A program made the translations under genes and the position numbers. From Leptospira johnsonii (GTDB lineage: Bacteria; Spirochaetota; Leptospiria; Leptospirales; Leptospiraceae), in assembly GCF_003112675.1 (NCBI RefSeq), contig NZ_BFAY01000012.1:186001-250000 (forward strand): a stretch of DNA of 64,000 bases, in the 5' to 3' direction. Below are positions 36,836-47,897 of this stretch, in pieces. The notes under the pieces are model-generated. The model searched no databases. It had not been told where the DNA came from and saw nothing but the letters and a program-made list of their open reading frames with translations. The stretch's first letter is position 1; every line of letters starts with the position of its first letter.

Positions 36836-36931
36836 TTCCCTCAGGATTTTGACGGATCTATAAGGCGCAAGAGGGATTTGGATTTTTGTTCGGATGACAG
36901 AAAGTAGAAGTGTCCGTATTTTGGAAAAACG

Positions 36932-37408
36932 ATGAAAGACCTAGGCTTTCTGCAAGGATTGGATTGGGTTTCAAGCCTAATCATTCTTCTTTCCGTTTGG
37001 AATCTTGGAACGTTTATCCATGTGTGGAGCATTCTTCCTAAAAGAAAAGAATCCTTAAAACAGAACTTTTTAACTGAAAACAATCCTTCCATTTGGGAAG
37101 AAAAACTTTCAGAAGTATTATTCCCGATAGAAACCAAACTTTCCTGGATGAAACACCTGGCAGGGATCTCGACAATGCTTGGACTTTTAGGAACTGTACT
37201 CGGGATTTCCGAAGCATTCTCCTCGTTGCAGGCAGCGGGAACAGTTAGCTTGGATGCGTTTGCCGGCGGGATCAAACTCGCGCTCGTAACCACTATCCTG
37301 GGTTTGTTCGTCGCAATCCCTTCCTTATTCGGTTTCCAATTTTTAAAACATAGATTATTGGATTTGGAAAGAGAAGCATTGTCCTGGCTAAAGATCCCAC
37401 CTAGGTGA
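36932..37408 (+). CDS. ExbB/MotA/TolQ-family proton channel (second system)
   Basis: The 158-residue protein is a short ExbB relative with helices near residues 8-27, ~78-100 and ~115-140. It contains STMLGLLGTVLGISEAFSSL and AFAGGIKLALVTTILGLFVAIPSL. It overlaps the exbD-like gene by 4 bp (GTGA). No TonB-like gene follows, so it may energise a TolR- or TonB-like partner encoded elsewhere. Confidence 0.85.
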   Translation: MKDLGFLQGLDWVSSLIILLSVWNLGTFIHVWSILPKRKESLKQNFLTENNPSIWEEKLSEVLFPIETKLSWMKHLAGISTMLGLLGTVLGISEAFSSLQAAGTVSLDAFAGGIKLALVTTILGLFVAIPSLFGFQFLKHRLLDLEREALSWLKIPPR

Positions 37409-37812
37409 AATTGATGAGAAAGTCGATCCTAAAGGAAGAAGATCCAGGAATAGACCTGACCAGTTTTATAGACGTAGTATTTATACTTCTAGTTTTTGTG
37501 ATGTTGGCAGTCAGCTTCAGAAAGGAGATCCGATCCATTCCATTAGAACTTCCTAAAGTAGGGCAGGGAGAGGATCCGAAAGGAGAAAGAGTAGAATTTG
37601 CACTTTTACCTGACGGTACTTATAGAATAGGAGAGGAAAAAATCCAGAAAGCAGTCTTGGAAGAAAAACTAAGGCAAGGACTGGTCAGAGAAAAAGAAGT
37701 CAGATTTTTTGCGGATAAAACTGCGAACTACGAAGAGATCGTAAAATTATTGGATTTATTAAGTAGGGGTGGAGCTTCTTCCCTAGAATTGGCTGTCCAA
37801 GGCCAGAAGTGA
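37405..37812 (+). CDS. ExbD/TolR-family protein (second system)
   Basis: The 135-residue protein has the ExbD layout with the membrane Asp in DLTSFIDVVFILLVFVML (~18-40) and a periplasmic domain. GTG 37405 gives coupling with the upstream gene; ATG 37414 is an alternative. The C-terminal SRGGASSLELAV segment is typical. It converges with the MazG-like gene with only 2 bp between stops. Confidence 0.85.
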   Translation: MKLMRKSILKEEDPGIDLTSFIDVVFILLVFVMLAVSFRKEIRSIPLELPKVGQGEDPKGERVEFALLPDGTYRIGEEKIQKAVLEEKLRQGLVREKEVRFFADKTANYEEIVKLLDLLSRGGASSLELAVQGQK

Positions 37813-37814
37813 TA

Positions 37815-38147
37815 TTAAAGATCCTTTAACTTAGGATTATTCTTGTGGCGATCCTTGTCTCGGGTCGTATTCTTTTCCAGGGTAGCCTTAAAAGCTTCTT
37901 CCATGGAAATTCCCATTTGGTTGGCAAGACAAGTTAGAACAAAAAGTATATCCCCTAACTCTTTAGACAGGCCTTCCGGATCTTCTCCCTTTTTGAAAGA
38001 TTGGTCCCCGTATTTTCTTGCAACGAGTCGGGAGAATTCTCCCACTTCTTCCATGAGAATGGCTAGGTTTGTTAGTTCCGAAAAATATTTAACCCCAATG
38101 GTTTTGATCCAATCATCTACCGTCTTTTGGGCTTCGTCGAAGTTCAT
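37815..38147 (-). CDS. MazG-like nucleotide pyrophosphohydrolase
   Basis: The 110-residue protein has the MazG/all-alpha NTP-pyrophosphatase signature: MEEVGEFSRLV (ExxE-type metal site) and KELGDILFVLTCLANQMGI (second acidic pair). It would hydrolyse noncanonical or surplus nucleoside triphosphates. It is the last gene of the long envelope-glycan operon and overlaps the upstream SGNH-like gene by 4 bp. Confidence 0.85.
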   Translation of the reverse strand: MNFDEAQKTVDDWIKTIGVKYFSELTNLAILMEEVGEFSRLVARKYGDQSFKKGEDPEGLSKELGDILFVLTCLANQMGISMEEAFKATLEKNTTRDKDRHKNNPKLKDL

Positions 38148-39214
38148 TTCTTTTTAGGAAGATTTCCTTTTTCCTGCAAAAATTCCACCAGAAATCTAGT
38201 GGGCTCCGCATAACATCCGCCACTGAGATGATGAGGATCTATGAATTTTTGGCATTTCATTCTGGAACGATATTCTTCCATATCCAATACCAAAGTTTCC
38301 GGATATTCTTGGATCAATTTATTTCTTAGATCTATCCATTCTCGGAAGAATGCGGCGGATCTGACTTTTTCGGAGAATGTGGAGTATAATAAAGGAGTCC
38401 ATAAAACTACTTTAATATGATTCTCTCTCGCGGTTTTCAAAAAATTCCTTAGGAAGTATTCTTGGACCTTAGAACTTCTGAAATTCTTATAAGACTCGTT
38501 AAAGATCCTTTCGGATTCAGAGCCCAATTTATCTTCGGGAGTATTCGCCAAAAGTCCGTTCGGGATACCTCCCTTAAACTTGTCCGATTCGTTGATCAGA
38601 ATATCGCGAATGAATACAAGTTGTTGGACTTCTCCCGGATTTTTGATCCTAGAAAATGCTTCTTTGAATCTAGGAGGAAATACGGAAGTCCGGAATACTC
38701 TCGCTTTTAGAAAGCTATCCCATTCGTTTGTGGAGAATATATCCCAGTATCTCAAGAAAAAAGGAAAATCATAAGAATAACGTAATGGATATCTATTTGC
38801 GAAATCAGTTCCCGAATCCGGATAATATTCCAGGATTGCATAGTCCAAGGGGATCTTTCTTTTCAGAAGTTTTTCTAAAGTGAAGTTATGAAAAGAATAA
38901 GGAGCAGAAGGCCCGGAAAGATTGTATACGATCAGACCAGGACTTTCTTTTTCAAATTCTACTAAGGAAAATTCTCCCATATGAGAAGTGCCGAAGAATG
39001 TGAGCACCTTTTGGTCTTCTTTTTTGGAATCGGTTTCTTTCTTCATAGTGGAAAGAACCTTATCTTTCATATTATAAAAATAATATTCTGCACCTGTTTC
39101 AGTATAAGGTCTAACTTTTTCGGAAGAAAGGATCCTATCCCATACAATCAATAGAGCAGCGATCCCGAGAGGGATCCAAAGAATTTTGCGATATAACAAA
39201 GGAATTCTTTTCAT
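38144..39214 (-). CDS. SGNH-hydrolase-like (DUF1574-type) membrane-anchored protein, pair 2
   Basis: The 356-residue protein has an N-terminal membrane anchor (~10-28) and an extracytoplasmic SGNH-like fold. The candidate nucleophile block is FFGTSHMGEF, the oxyanion region lies near YNLSGPSAPYSF, and the C-terminal catalytic pair is in FIDPHHLSGG (DxxH). Such proteins pair with MBOAT acyltransferases to O-acetylate exported sugars, as AlgJ/AlgX do with AlgI. It lies 3 bp after an MBOAT gene. DUF1574 membership is from memory. Confidence 0.65.
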   Translation of the reverse strand: MKRIPLLYRKILWIPLGIAALLIVWDRILSSEKVRPYTETGAEYYFYNMKDKVLSTMKKETDSKKEDQKVLTFFGTSHMGEFSLVEFEKESPGLIVYNLSGPSAPYSFHNFTLEKLLKRKIPLDYAILEYYPDSGTDFANRYPLRYSYDFPFFLRYWDIFSTNEWDSFLKARVFRTSVFPPRFKEAFSRIKNPGEVQQLVFIRDILINESDKFKGGIPNGLLANTPEDKLGSESERIFNESYKNFRSSKVQEYFLRNFLKTARENHIKVVLWTPLLYSTFSEKVRSAAFFREWIDLRNKLIQEYPETLVLDMEEYRSRMKCQKFIDPHHLSGGCYAEPTRFLVEFLQEKGNLPKKK

Positions 39215-39217
39215 AAT

Positions 39218-40615
39218 TTAAAATGCAAAGTAGATGAAGTCTTGTCCCTTGCCTGCGTAGTTACCGAAGATCAAAGCTCCGATCAAAAGAAAGGCAAGTA
39301 AAAGTTTGGTCCTATTTCTTTGGAACCAAAGAGGATAATGGGATGGGGCTTCTGCAGCATGAAAAATGATCCCACCGATAATATAAGGAATCGCTAAATT
39401 GAAAGAAAGAGTATTGGCTTGTTCTGGACGGAAATGATAGAACCAACTTTCAAAAAAGAAAAAAGAATCTCCTATATTGAAAGAACGGAAGAATACTGCT
39501 GCAAGAGTAAATAAGAGATAGGTCCAGAAGATCCGAACCCCTCGGAAAAATTTTCCTGCTTCAGGTAAAATTCTTATACCTTTTCTTTCCAGGTATCTTT
39601 CCACGAACAAAAATAATCCGTGAGAAAGTCCCCAGGCTAAGAAAGTCCAGTTGGCTCCATGCCATAAACCGCCAAGAGCGAATGTGATCGTTTGGTTAAT
39701 ATTTGTCCTGAATTCGGAGATCCTACTTCCACCTAAAGGAATATAGATATAATCCTTGAGCCAGGTGCCCAAGGTGATATGCCATTTCCTCCAAAGTTCA
39801 TGGATATTCTTACTGAAGAATGGAGCGTTAAAGTTTCTTGGAATATTAAACCCGAATAAAAAAGCACAACCCCTGGCTACGTCTGTATATCCTGAAAAGT
39901 CCGAATACACTTGCCAGGTAAATCCGATGGTTGCTAAGAGTAAGGACCCACTTCCGTATTCTTTCGGTCTTAAAAACACCGGATCGATCAAAGTTCCTAA
40001 GTTATCGGCGATTAGGATCTTTTTACAAGCTCCTAACCCGATTAAAAATAGTCCGGTATAGATCGCAGTTTTATGAATACGTAATTGTTCTAATCTTGGG
40101 AAAAAGTCTTTTGCCCTCATGATTGGCCCCGCGACCAATTGAGGAAAGAATAGTAAGAACAAAGTGAAATGAAAGAAGTTCGGAAGTTCTTCTACTTTTC
40201 CGCGATATACATCTATTACGAATGCCATTACCTGAAATGTGTAAAAGCTGATCGCTAAAGGAAGAATGATCCTGAACGAAAATGTGCTCGTATCGAATAG
40301 AGACAAATTTGTTACATAGAAAAGATTGTCAGAAACGAAATAGAAATATTTGAATATCCCTAAATTGATCAGATCTATCAGAACAATAATTGTAAGAAGC
40401 TTTTTACTTTTTGTCTTAGCGATCGGCTTTAGAAAAAGATAATTTACGAATACGATCCCCATAAGATGCAAAAGAAAGGGAGGATTCCAGGAAGCGTAAA
40501 ATACCAAAGAGGCTATGAGAAGGATCCATTCTCTGTACTTACGACTTTCCCAAGACCAGTACAGAACATAAACGATCAGGAAGAATACGAAGAATAAAGT
40601 GGAGGTAAAGATCAT
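39218..40615 (-). CDS. MBOAT-family O-acyltransferase, pair 2
   Basis: The 465-residue polytopic protein is an AlgI-like MBOAT. It has PLAISFYTFQVMAFVIDVYRG, FPQLVAGPIMRAKDFFP, ELWRKWHITLGTWLKDYIYIPLGGSR and the catalytic-His region FALGGLWHGANWTFLAWG. These proteins move acyl groups across the inner membrane for transfer to sugars. It lies 2 bp after the pair-1 SGNH gene and 3 bp before its own SGNH partner. Confidence 0.9.
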   Translation of the reverse strand: MIFTSTLFFVFFLIVYVLYWSWESRKYREWILLIASLVFYASWNPPFLLHLMGIVFVNYLFLKPIAKTKSKKLLTIIVLIDLINLGIFKYFYFVSDNLFYVTNLSLFDTSTFSFRIILPLAISFYTFQVMAFVIDVYRGKVEELPNFFHFTLFLLFFPQLVAGPIMRAKDFFPRLEQLRIHKTAIYTGLFLIGLGACKKILIADNLGTLIDPVFLRPKEYGSGSLLLATIGFTWQVYSDFSGYTDVARGCAFLFGFNIPRNFNAPFFSKNIHELWRKWHITLGTWLKDYIYIPLGGSRISEFRTNINQTITFALGGLWHGANWTFLAWGLSHGLFLFVERYLERKGIRILPEAGKFFRGVRIFWTYLLFTLAAVFFRSFNIGDSFFFFESWFYHFRPEQANTLSFNLAIPYIIGGIIFHAAEAPSHYPLWFQRNRTKLLLAFLLIGALIFGNYAGKGQDFIYFAF

Positions 40616-40617
40616 CT

Positions 40618-41784
40618 TTATTTTTTCCGGACAAGCCCTAGGATAGAAGGTAGGTCAGCGGAGAATATTGCAGAAAATTTTTCCATCCCTGTCTTATTCA
40701 AATGGATTAGATCGTAATAATAATCCCCATTATTCTCGCCATCTAAACTAGCCTGGTAATCGAGTAGAGGAGTTGTCGGATCAATTTTTCCGATCTCTTC
40801 TTCCCAGATTCGGTTTCTGTCCGGGCTTCTCCAATTTTTAATGATCTCACTATAAGGCGCGATCACTCCGATGATCTTGATCTTTTGTCCGTTTTCCAAA
40901 CCGACTTGGCGAATATCATTATGCAAAATTTTTAATCTATGGAAGTAATTGTTCACCTGTTTGGTTCTTTCTACTTTCACGGGAGTTTTTTCTCCTAAGC
41001 CACAGGTGTCCCAGATCGCTTTCTTATGAAATTGGTCCGAACCTGCAGGAGCAGGTGTCCCATTTCCGGGATTTGTGATCTTTAGACAGGATTTAATATC
41101 CTTCACTTCAGGGAACATGCTGATACTCGGAAGATTTGTATTCTCATGAGGCCAAGGAGTGAGTTTAGGCTCTTTTTTTCTTCTGCCGATATCTTTCAAA
41201 CGTTTGGAAGGATCTAAAATAAAGTCTCTGATATCTCTTCTGTATGCAATACTCTTGAACGCCAAAAATCCAAGATCATCATAACGCACATTATAATTGA
41301 ATTCGTAAATTAAAGGAAATGCCAGCCTTCTATCCAGCTCTCCGAGCATCGCAAGTGTATGGATTTGCAGATCTTCTTGGTCGACCCAAGGAGTAGAGAT
41401 CTCGAGTATGTGCAGGACAGTATGTACTTTAGGGAATTTAGGAAGAAGGTTACGTACAAGTGCGTCTTGTACTACAAGCTCGGTCCCTTCCATCGCGATG
41501 GATTGGATCTTTTCCCCATAAGGTTCCAAGGTTTCGTTTAAAGTTTTGAGAGAAAGTCCCTGGTGAGCAACCGAAGTCCCAAGAAGAAGTATCGTAGGTT
41601 CGAATTCCGCTTTCTTCTCTAAAACGTAATCCGTGTTTCGGATAACGTTCGCTGCGAAGGACCCTTTTTTAAGATAAGGTCTATAAACCCCTGTTTGTAG
41701 GCATAGATCGAATAGAGCCAATACTAAAATCGGTATCCAAAAACTTCTCTGACGGATCAAACTGATATACGGATTCACTTTCAC
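40618..41784 (-). CDS. SGNH-hydrolase-like membrane-anchored protein, pair 1
   Basis: The protein of about 386-388 residues has a membrane anchor (~15-32), a GTS nucleophile block in ILLLGTSVAHQGLS and a C-terminal DxxH in YYYDLIHLNKTGM, the SGNH catalytic layout. GTG 41784 and GTG 41778 are both in frame; the GAGG ribosome motif is better spaced for 41778. It follows the 502-residue MBOAT gene closely and is its likely partner in sugar O-acylation. Confidence 0.65.
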   Translation of the reverse strand: MKVNPYISLIRQRSFWIPILVLALFDLCLQTGVYRPYLKKGSFAANVIRNTDYVLEKKAEFEPTILLLGTSVAHQGLSLKTLNETLEPYGEKIQSIAMEGTELVVQDALVRNLLPKFPKVHTVLHILEISTPWVDQEDLQIHTLAMLGELDRRLAFPLIYEFNYNVRYDDLGFLAFKSIAYRRDIRDFILDPSKRLKDIGRRKKEPKLTPWPHENTNLPSISMFPEVKDIKSCLKITNPGNGTPAPAGSDQFHKKAIWDTCGLGEKTPVKVERTKQVNNYFHRLKILHNDIRQVGLENGQKIKIIGVIAPYSEIIKNWRSPDRNRIWEEEIGKIDPTTPLLDYQASLDGENNGDYYYDLIHLNKTGMEKFSAIFSADLPSILGLVRKK

Positions 41785-41785
41785 C

Positions 41786-43294
41786 TCAGAAATCGAAATA
41801 CAGGAAGTTTTGGCCTCCTGCTCCGAAGAACAGAATGATAAATAGATTCGCTGTAACGAATACCCCGAACTTTTTCTTATTTTCTACGATCGTTTCTATC
41901 GTGTTTCGGGAGAAATAATAGGAAAGAATGAAACAGATCACGAGCAATATTCCGTAATCGTAATTTACGAATGTTTTAACAGAGTAGATCCCACCGGGTA
42001 CTGCAAATACCAGGGATTTCATCATTGCCCAGGCAGCTTTCATCGTTTTTGCACGGAACATGATAAACCCGAAGGACAGACAGAACATTGTGAAGATTCT
42101 TGCGCCGATATCGTAGCTTAAACCTCCTCTTTCGTTCAGCCAGATAGCAAGTTTGGTTTTGGAATATTCTCTATGAATTCCGAGCATGATCCCTTGCCAG
42201 AGTCCCCATCCGACGAAGTGGTAAGCCGCTCCGTGCCAGATACCGGCGAATAACCAAGTGATAAAAAGGTTTCTATATCCTTTTAAAACTCCTACTCTAG
42301 AACCGCCGAGAGGGATATAGATATAATCCCTGATCCAAGTGGAAAAGGAGATATGCCAACGAGACCAATGGTCTGCGATATTTCTTGCCACCATCGGAAA
42401 GTTAAAGTTCGGGTCGAATTTGTAGCCGAAAAGTCTCGCTGTTCCGATCGCAATATCTGTATAACCCGCAAAGTCGAAATATATCTGCCAGCCGAAAGCC
42501 ATTGCTCCGACCCATATCTCCGCGGGGTTTAGAATTTTATAATTAGTGAATGTAAAGTCTACTACCTTTGCCAGGTTATCCGCGAATACGATCTTTCTAG
42601 TGAATCCCATCAGGATCTGAGCAAAGGCGATCTGCACATCCTCTGCGGTGACCTTAGGAGTATCGTCCAAATCCCTAAAGAAAGTGTGAGCACGAACGAT
42701 AGGTCCCGCCACCAATTGAGGGAAGAAGGAAACGTACAACGCAAAATCCAAGAAGGACTTACGAGCTTCCAGGTTCCTGCGAAATACATCTATTGTATAA
42801 CTCATGGACTGGAATGTATAAAAGGAAATACCGACAGGCAGAATGATCTTCAGATGTTCTATCTTAAGCGGTTCGCCGGAGGAGATCTGATTGAATATGT
42901 CCGCAAAAACTTCTAGAAGGAAGTTTGTGTATTTGAAATATGCTAAGATCCCAAGATTTGTGATGAGAGATGCGATCAAACAGAGTCTTCTGAATTTTTC
43001 AGAGACTCCTTCTTTACTCATCAGTCTTCCTGCAACGTAGTCCACGATCATGGAGACGATCAAGATGATGATGTATAAGTTAATATTAAGATTACAGAAG
43101 GATAGATCGATCCAGTTCTCGTACCAGGTAGAGGTCCTGATATCGTCACAAACTATGGAAGCAGGGTGCCAAGCGTTATAGAAGTAGAGACTGGCAAGAA
43201 GTAGGAAAACCCTTTGGTATGTACCTTTTAGGATCTTTGCTAGGATCAAAACGATCGGCAAAAATACGAGAAAATGGGCTGAATTGAACAGCAT
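41786..43294 (-). CDS. MBOAT-family O-acyltransferase, pair 1
   Basis: The 502-residue AlgI-like protein shows PVGISFYTFQSMSYTIDVFRR, FFPQLVAGPIVRAHTFF, DHWSRWHISFSTWIRDYIYIPLGGSR and LFAGIWHGAAYHFVGWG with the conserved His. It has about a dozen membrane helices. It begins the two tandem MBOAT/SGNH pairs and lies 63 bp after the GT-C-like gene. Confidence 0.9.
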   Translation of the reverse strand: MLFNSAHFLVFLPIVLILAKILKGTYQRVFLLLASLYFYNAWHPASIVCDDIRTSTWYENWIDLSFCNLNINLYIIILIVSMIVDYVAGRLMSKEGVSEKFRRLCLIASLITNLGILAYFKYTNFLLEVFADIFNQISSGEPLKIEHLKIILPVGISFYTFQSMSYTIDVFRRNLEARKSFLDFALYVSFFPQLVAGPIVRAHTFFRDLDDTPKVTAEDVQIAFAQILMGFTRKIVFADNLAKVVDFTFTNYKILNPAEIWVGAMAFGWQIYFDFAGYTDIAIGTARLFGYKFDPNFNFPMVARNIADHWSRWHISFSTWIRDYIYIPLGGSRVGVLKGYRNLFITWLFAGIWHGAAYHFVGWGLWQGIMLGIHREYSKTKLAIWLNERGGLSYDIGARIFTMFCLSFGFIMFRAKTMKAAWAMMKSLVFAVPGGIYSVKTFVNYDYGILLVICFILSYYFSRNTIETIVENKKKFGVFVTANLFIILFFGAGGQNFLYFDF

Positions 43295-43357
43295 TCGTTC
43301 GTTTGTCCTCGACTCCTGTGCAGTTTTTTGGACTGAGGGAAACTCACAAGCACTTAT

Positions 43358-44742
<1,385 letters not shown>

Positions 44743-44743
<1 letters not shown>

Positions 44744-45348
44744 TAAACGGATCTGAAAACGGAAGATAAAAATTCCCGATTACTTTTGGAGAAGAAATAA
44801 GGAGATTCTGCCAATACTGAATTTTCAGTCTCGGAAAGATGGATCCTAAAAGATAATTTTTCCAAACCTAAGAGAGAACGGAACCAACCTGATTTATGAT
44901 GGATCTGTAAACCTGTTTGGTCCGGATTCCAGCGAATGGTCTCTTTTCCTAAAAGTCCCCACTTGGTAACTGCGAGCCTATTTTCTTCCGTAACAAAAAC
45001 TTGAAATAGGTTTTTCCTCAAGAATCGGACTAAATCTAAGAAGAATGCGAATGCGATATAAGAGATCACAAAAAGTGCGGTATAGTCGTATAATCTTTTA
45101 TCCGTTAAAAGAGAAAGTTTTAATACCTTGGTGATCTGGAGTAACTCCACAAATTTAAAGATCCAGGTTGAAACTAAGGTCCTAACGGGGAATAAATAGA
45201 ATAAAAATACTCCGTAAACTAAGATCCCAAAAAAAGGAGGTATATAATTGATCCTTAATGTACTTTTTTTGACCTTAGAAGATCTGAGCTCTGGTTCGGA
45301 GCTCTCCCAATTCCACCATACGGATTTGGATTTGCTGGATTTGTTCAT
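44743..45348 (-). CDS. Membrane protein with bacterial PH-like domain
   Basis: ATG 45348 gives 201 residues. An upstream frame start at 45438 would overlap the glycosyltransferase gene by 79 bp and adds a basic stretch of no known type. The protein has two or three membrane helices (~40-60, ~85-110) and a C-terminal β-rich part like bacterial PH domains (FVTEENRLAVTKWGLLGKET, then FRIHLSETENSVLAE). Function unknown. It overlaps its downstream neighbour by one base. Confidence 0.55.
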
Positions 45349-45359
45349 ACTTTGAGGGC

Positions 45360-46487
45360 CTAGGGGTTTTTCTTTCTTGATTTCCAAAGTTCTACGAGTG
45401 AATTTTCGACTAGTTTTGCGGTGGAATCCCAAGACCAATCGTTTCTACTCGGCTTTCTGTCATAGATCCCTTTTTTACCGGCTAAGGAAAGTGCGTTTTT
45501 CCAAGCCTCCAAATTCTTAGGAGAAACGAAAGAATCGGTAAGCTCATCTAAAACCTCGTGAAACACTGGAATATCCGAAACGATACAAGGTTTGTTTTCC
45601 CGGATTGCCTCAAGTAAAGGAAGGCCAAAACCTTCATGCAAAGACGGGAAGATAAAGTAAGAGCAATTTTTATAAAGCCAACCGAGCTTAGAATCGTCAG
45701 GGTTTTCTATAAAATAGATCCCGTCCTTCTCCAAACCGCCTTCTTTTAAAAGAGAGGTAAGTCCCTCAGACTTCCAGCCTAGTCTCCCTGCAAGAACCAA
45801 AGGATAAGGGAAGTTCGGTTCTTCTTTTTTTAGGGAAAGGTAAGCCTCTACAAGAGTGCTTAAATTCTTTCTAGGTTCCAACGTTCCCACAGAAAAAAGG
45901 AAATTTTTAGGCAGAGTTTTTTCGGGAGCGGATAATGATCCGAACCCTTGGACTCCCGGATAAACAACTTCTAGTTTAGGTTCTAATTCGGGTAAAAAGT
46001 TTAGAATATCATTTTTCGTATTTTGAGAAAGACAGAGAACCTTATCCGCTTTTTTTAAAGTGATCGGAGATAAGATCTTATGTTGCCAATAATTCGCAGT
46101 GGTCATTGTCTCCGGGGCGGATTTGAAATTTAGATCATGATAGTTTACCAATGTAGGAACTTTTAGGCCGAATGCAGGAAGTAATTGTAAGGTTCCCCAA
46201 AACAGATCTATTCTATGCTTTTTCACTAAGGAGGGTATGGTAAAGTTCAACCATAAGACTCCCGGGAGTTTACTTGGAATAAAAGTAGGAGTAAGTCCTA
46301 TCAGGTGATTAAAAATAGGATGGATCGGCTTATTTGAATAAAGATAATATTCTAAAGGAGAATCGGGACGCAAAAGCCTTTGCAGAACTTCTGCAAGATA
46401 TCTGGAATTTCCTGTGATCCCGTAAGACAAGGGCCTCGCATCCACTGCGACTCTTGGTTTGTATTTTAAATTTTCCTTTTTTAGCAT
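45360..46487 (-). CDS. Glycosyltransferase family 4 (GT-B fold)
   Basis: The 375-residue protein shows the GT4 pattern: RVAVDARPLSYGITGNSRYLAEVL near the N-terminus, FLFSVGTLEPRKNLSTLVEAY at the start of the C-terminal Rossmann half, and YFIFPSLHEGFGLPLLEAIRENKP with the EGFGLPLLE donor-binding motif. It is a cytosolic retaining transferase, probably using a nucleotide sugar such as GDP-mannose or UDP-glucose. It is preceded by a GT87-like gene 15 bp away. Confidence 0.9.
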   Translation of the reverse strand: MLKKENLKYKPRVAVDARPLSYGITGNSRYLAEVLQRLLRPDSPLEYYLYSNKPIHPIFNHLIGLTPTFIPSKLPGVLWLNFTIPSLVKKHRIDLFWGTLQLLPAFGLKVPTLVNYHDLNFKSAPETMTTANYWQHKILSPITLKKADKVLCLSQNTKNDILNFLPELEPKLEVVYPGVQGFGSLSAPEKTLPKNFLFSVGTLEPRKNLSTLVEAYLSLKKEEPNFPYPLVLAGRLGWKSEGLTSLLKEGGLEKDGIYFIENPDDSKLGWLYKNCSYFIFPSLHEGFGLPLLEAIRENKPCIVSDIPVFHEVLDELTDSFVSPKNLEAWKNALSLAGKKGIYDRKPSRNDWSWDSTAKLVENSLVELWKSRKKNP

Positions 46488-46502
46488 CGTATTATGAAAA
46501 GA

Positions 46503-47813
46503 TTAATCGATAGGATCCGAATAGAAAATACATGCGTACTGTATTAAAGAAGTGTATAATAAAAAGGAAAACATGAGTATAGCTTCTTCTGCAACATTTC
46601 CTATAAAACTTCTGTTTAAGAGTAGAACCATTATGGAAATTGAGATAAAGATCGTAGCGGATCTGTATTCTACAAGTTTTGCTTTCCATTTTTCCCAGAT
46701 CAGAAACTGCTCTCCTTGTTCTGGCCAAAGTTTGGAGAGAGCAAAAGCAGTAGGAAATAATAAGAATACGAATGCATGGATCCAAGAAATCCCGCTAAAA
46801 ATTATGGAAAAGAAGAATAGTCCGGATAGAACAAAACCTTCCGAGGCGCCTTTATATACTTTATATAAATAAGGACCTGCGATCCCCAAACTTAAAAGTC
46901 CGGAGATGACCTTTACCTGATTTATTGTTAAAGCAGCAAACGGCATCCCGAATCTTCCCTGGTTTAGTAGATCCGAATATGATAGAAAGTATTTTGATAG
47001 AGTAGAATTCAAACTTTGGTTATTCTTCCAAGCTCTTAAGGCAGGTGATTTGAGATATTTATCTAAAACCAAATCATACCAGGTCTGGTTCATTTTCCAA
47101 GTGAACTCGGGATTATACAATGCAGGTAGCGCGATCCAACCCAAAGCAAAGATGACGGTATAGACGATTACCATCGGTCTTTTTTTGTATAAGAAATAAA
47201 ATAAGAACGCAGCAGGAGTGATCTTGATCACAATTGCAAGAGATAAAACTAGTCCGGACAGCCAATCCTTTTGTACGGAAACGGAAACCAAGATCAGTAA
47301 TAGTAACAAGAATCCAACTTGGTTATTGTTTTGGTGATTCTCTACAAATCGTAAGGATAAAAGTAAAACCGCAGATAAGAATAAAAAGGACTTCTCTCTT
47401 CCTAAAAGTTTTCCTATCAAGAGAAGACTTAAGATCAAAGCTATAAAATTGATCGTAAAAAAGATCTTGGAGGCAACTTCGAATGGAAGGCCTGAAATCG
47501 GGATGAGCAAGAACGCAAAAGTTGGCGGATAAATATAAGAGCCGACATTTTCCACTTTTGCTTTGATCCTAAAAAATACTTCCGGATCGAATATCTGGTT
47601 TATATTTAATTTGCCGCTTTCGAATTCTTGGACCACTTCGGACAACGCGTCCAGGCTATAAAGGTCCTTGCCTTGTTTGAAATTGCGGGAGGCTTCGTAA
47701 TAGTCCGAAAAATCCGAGGATTGGTCCGTGCGGCTGAACCCGTTTGCATAAAGAAAAGCTAAGAATAGAAAGAATGCTAAAACAGGGCCGGACTTTTTCA
47801 GGTCGATCCGCAT
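46503..47813 (-). CDS. GT87-like polyprenyl-phosphate-sugar mannosyltransferase
   Basis: The 436-residue protein has about eleven to twelve helices and the DUF2029/GT87 entry motif SSDFSDYYEASRNFKQGKDLY after the first helix. IYPPTFAFLLIPISGLP and NHQNNNQVGFLLLLL follow. Family members move mannose or a related sugar from a polyprenyl-phosphate donor in the periplasm. It is the first gene of the ten-gene minus-strand operon ending at the MazG-like gene and is divergent from queA. Confidence 0.8.
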   Translation of the reverse strand: MRIDLKKSGPVLAFFLFLAFLYANGFSRTDQSSDFSDYYEASRNFKQGKDLYSLDALSEVVQEFESGKLNINQIFDPEVFFRIKAKVENVGSYIYPPTFAFLLIPISGLPFEVASKIFFTINFIALILSLLLIGKLLGREKSFLFLSAVLLLSLRFVENHQNNNQVGFLLLLLILVSVSVQKDWLSGLVLSLAIVIKITPAAFLFYFLYKKRPMVIVYTVIFALGWIALPALYNPEFTWKMNQTWYDLVLDKYLKSPALRAWKNNQSLNSTLSKYFLSYSDLLNQGRFGMPFAALTINQVKVISGLLSLGIAGPYLYKVYKGASEGFVLSGLFFFSIIFSGISWIHAFVFLLFPTAFALSKLWPEQGEQFLIWEKWKAKLVEYRSATIFISISIMVLLLNRSFIGNVAEEAILMFSFLLYTSLIQYACIFYSDPID

Positions 47814-47897
47814 TCAGGTACTCTTTTCTGTCCGCCCCAAAAAGCCAAGAAATTAAAAATCGGTTCCCGAATTCTTCGGATCGAATTCATTGGAAGA

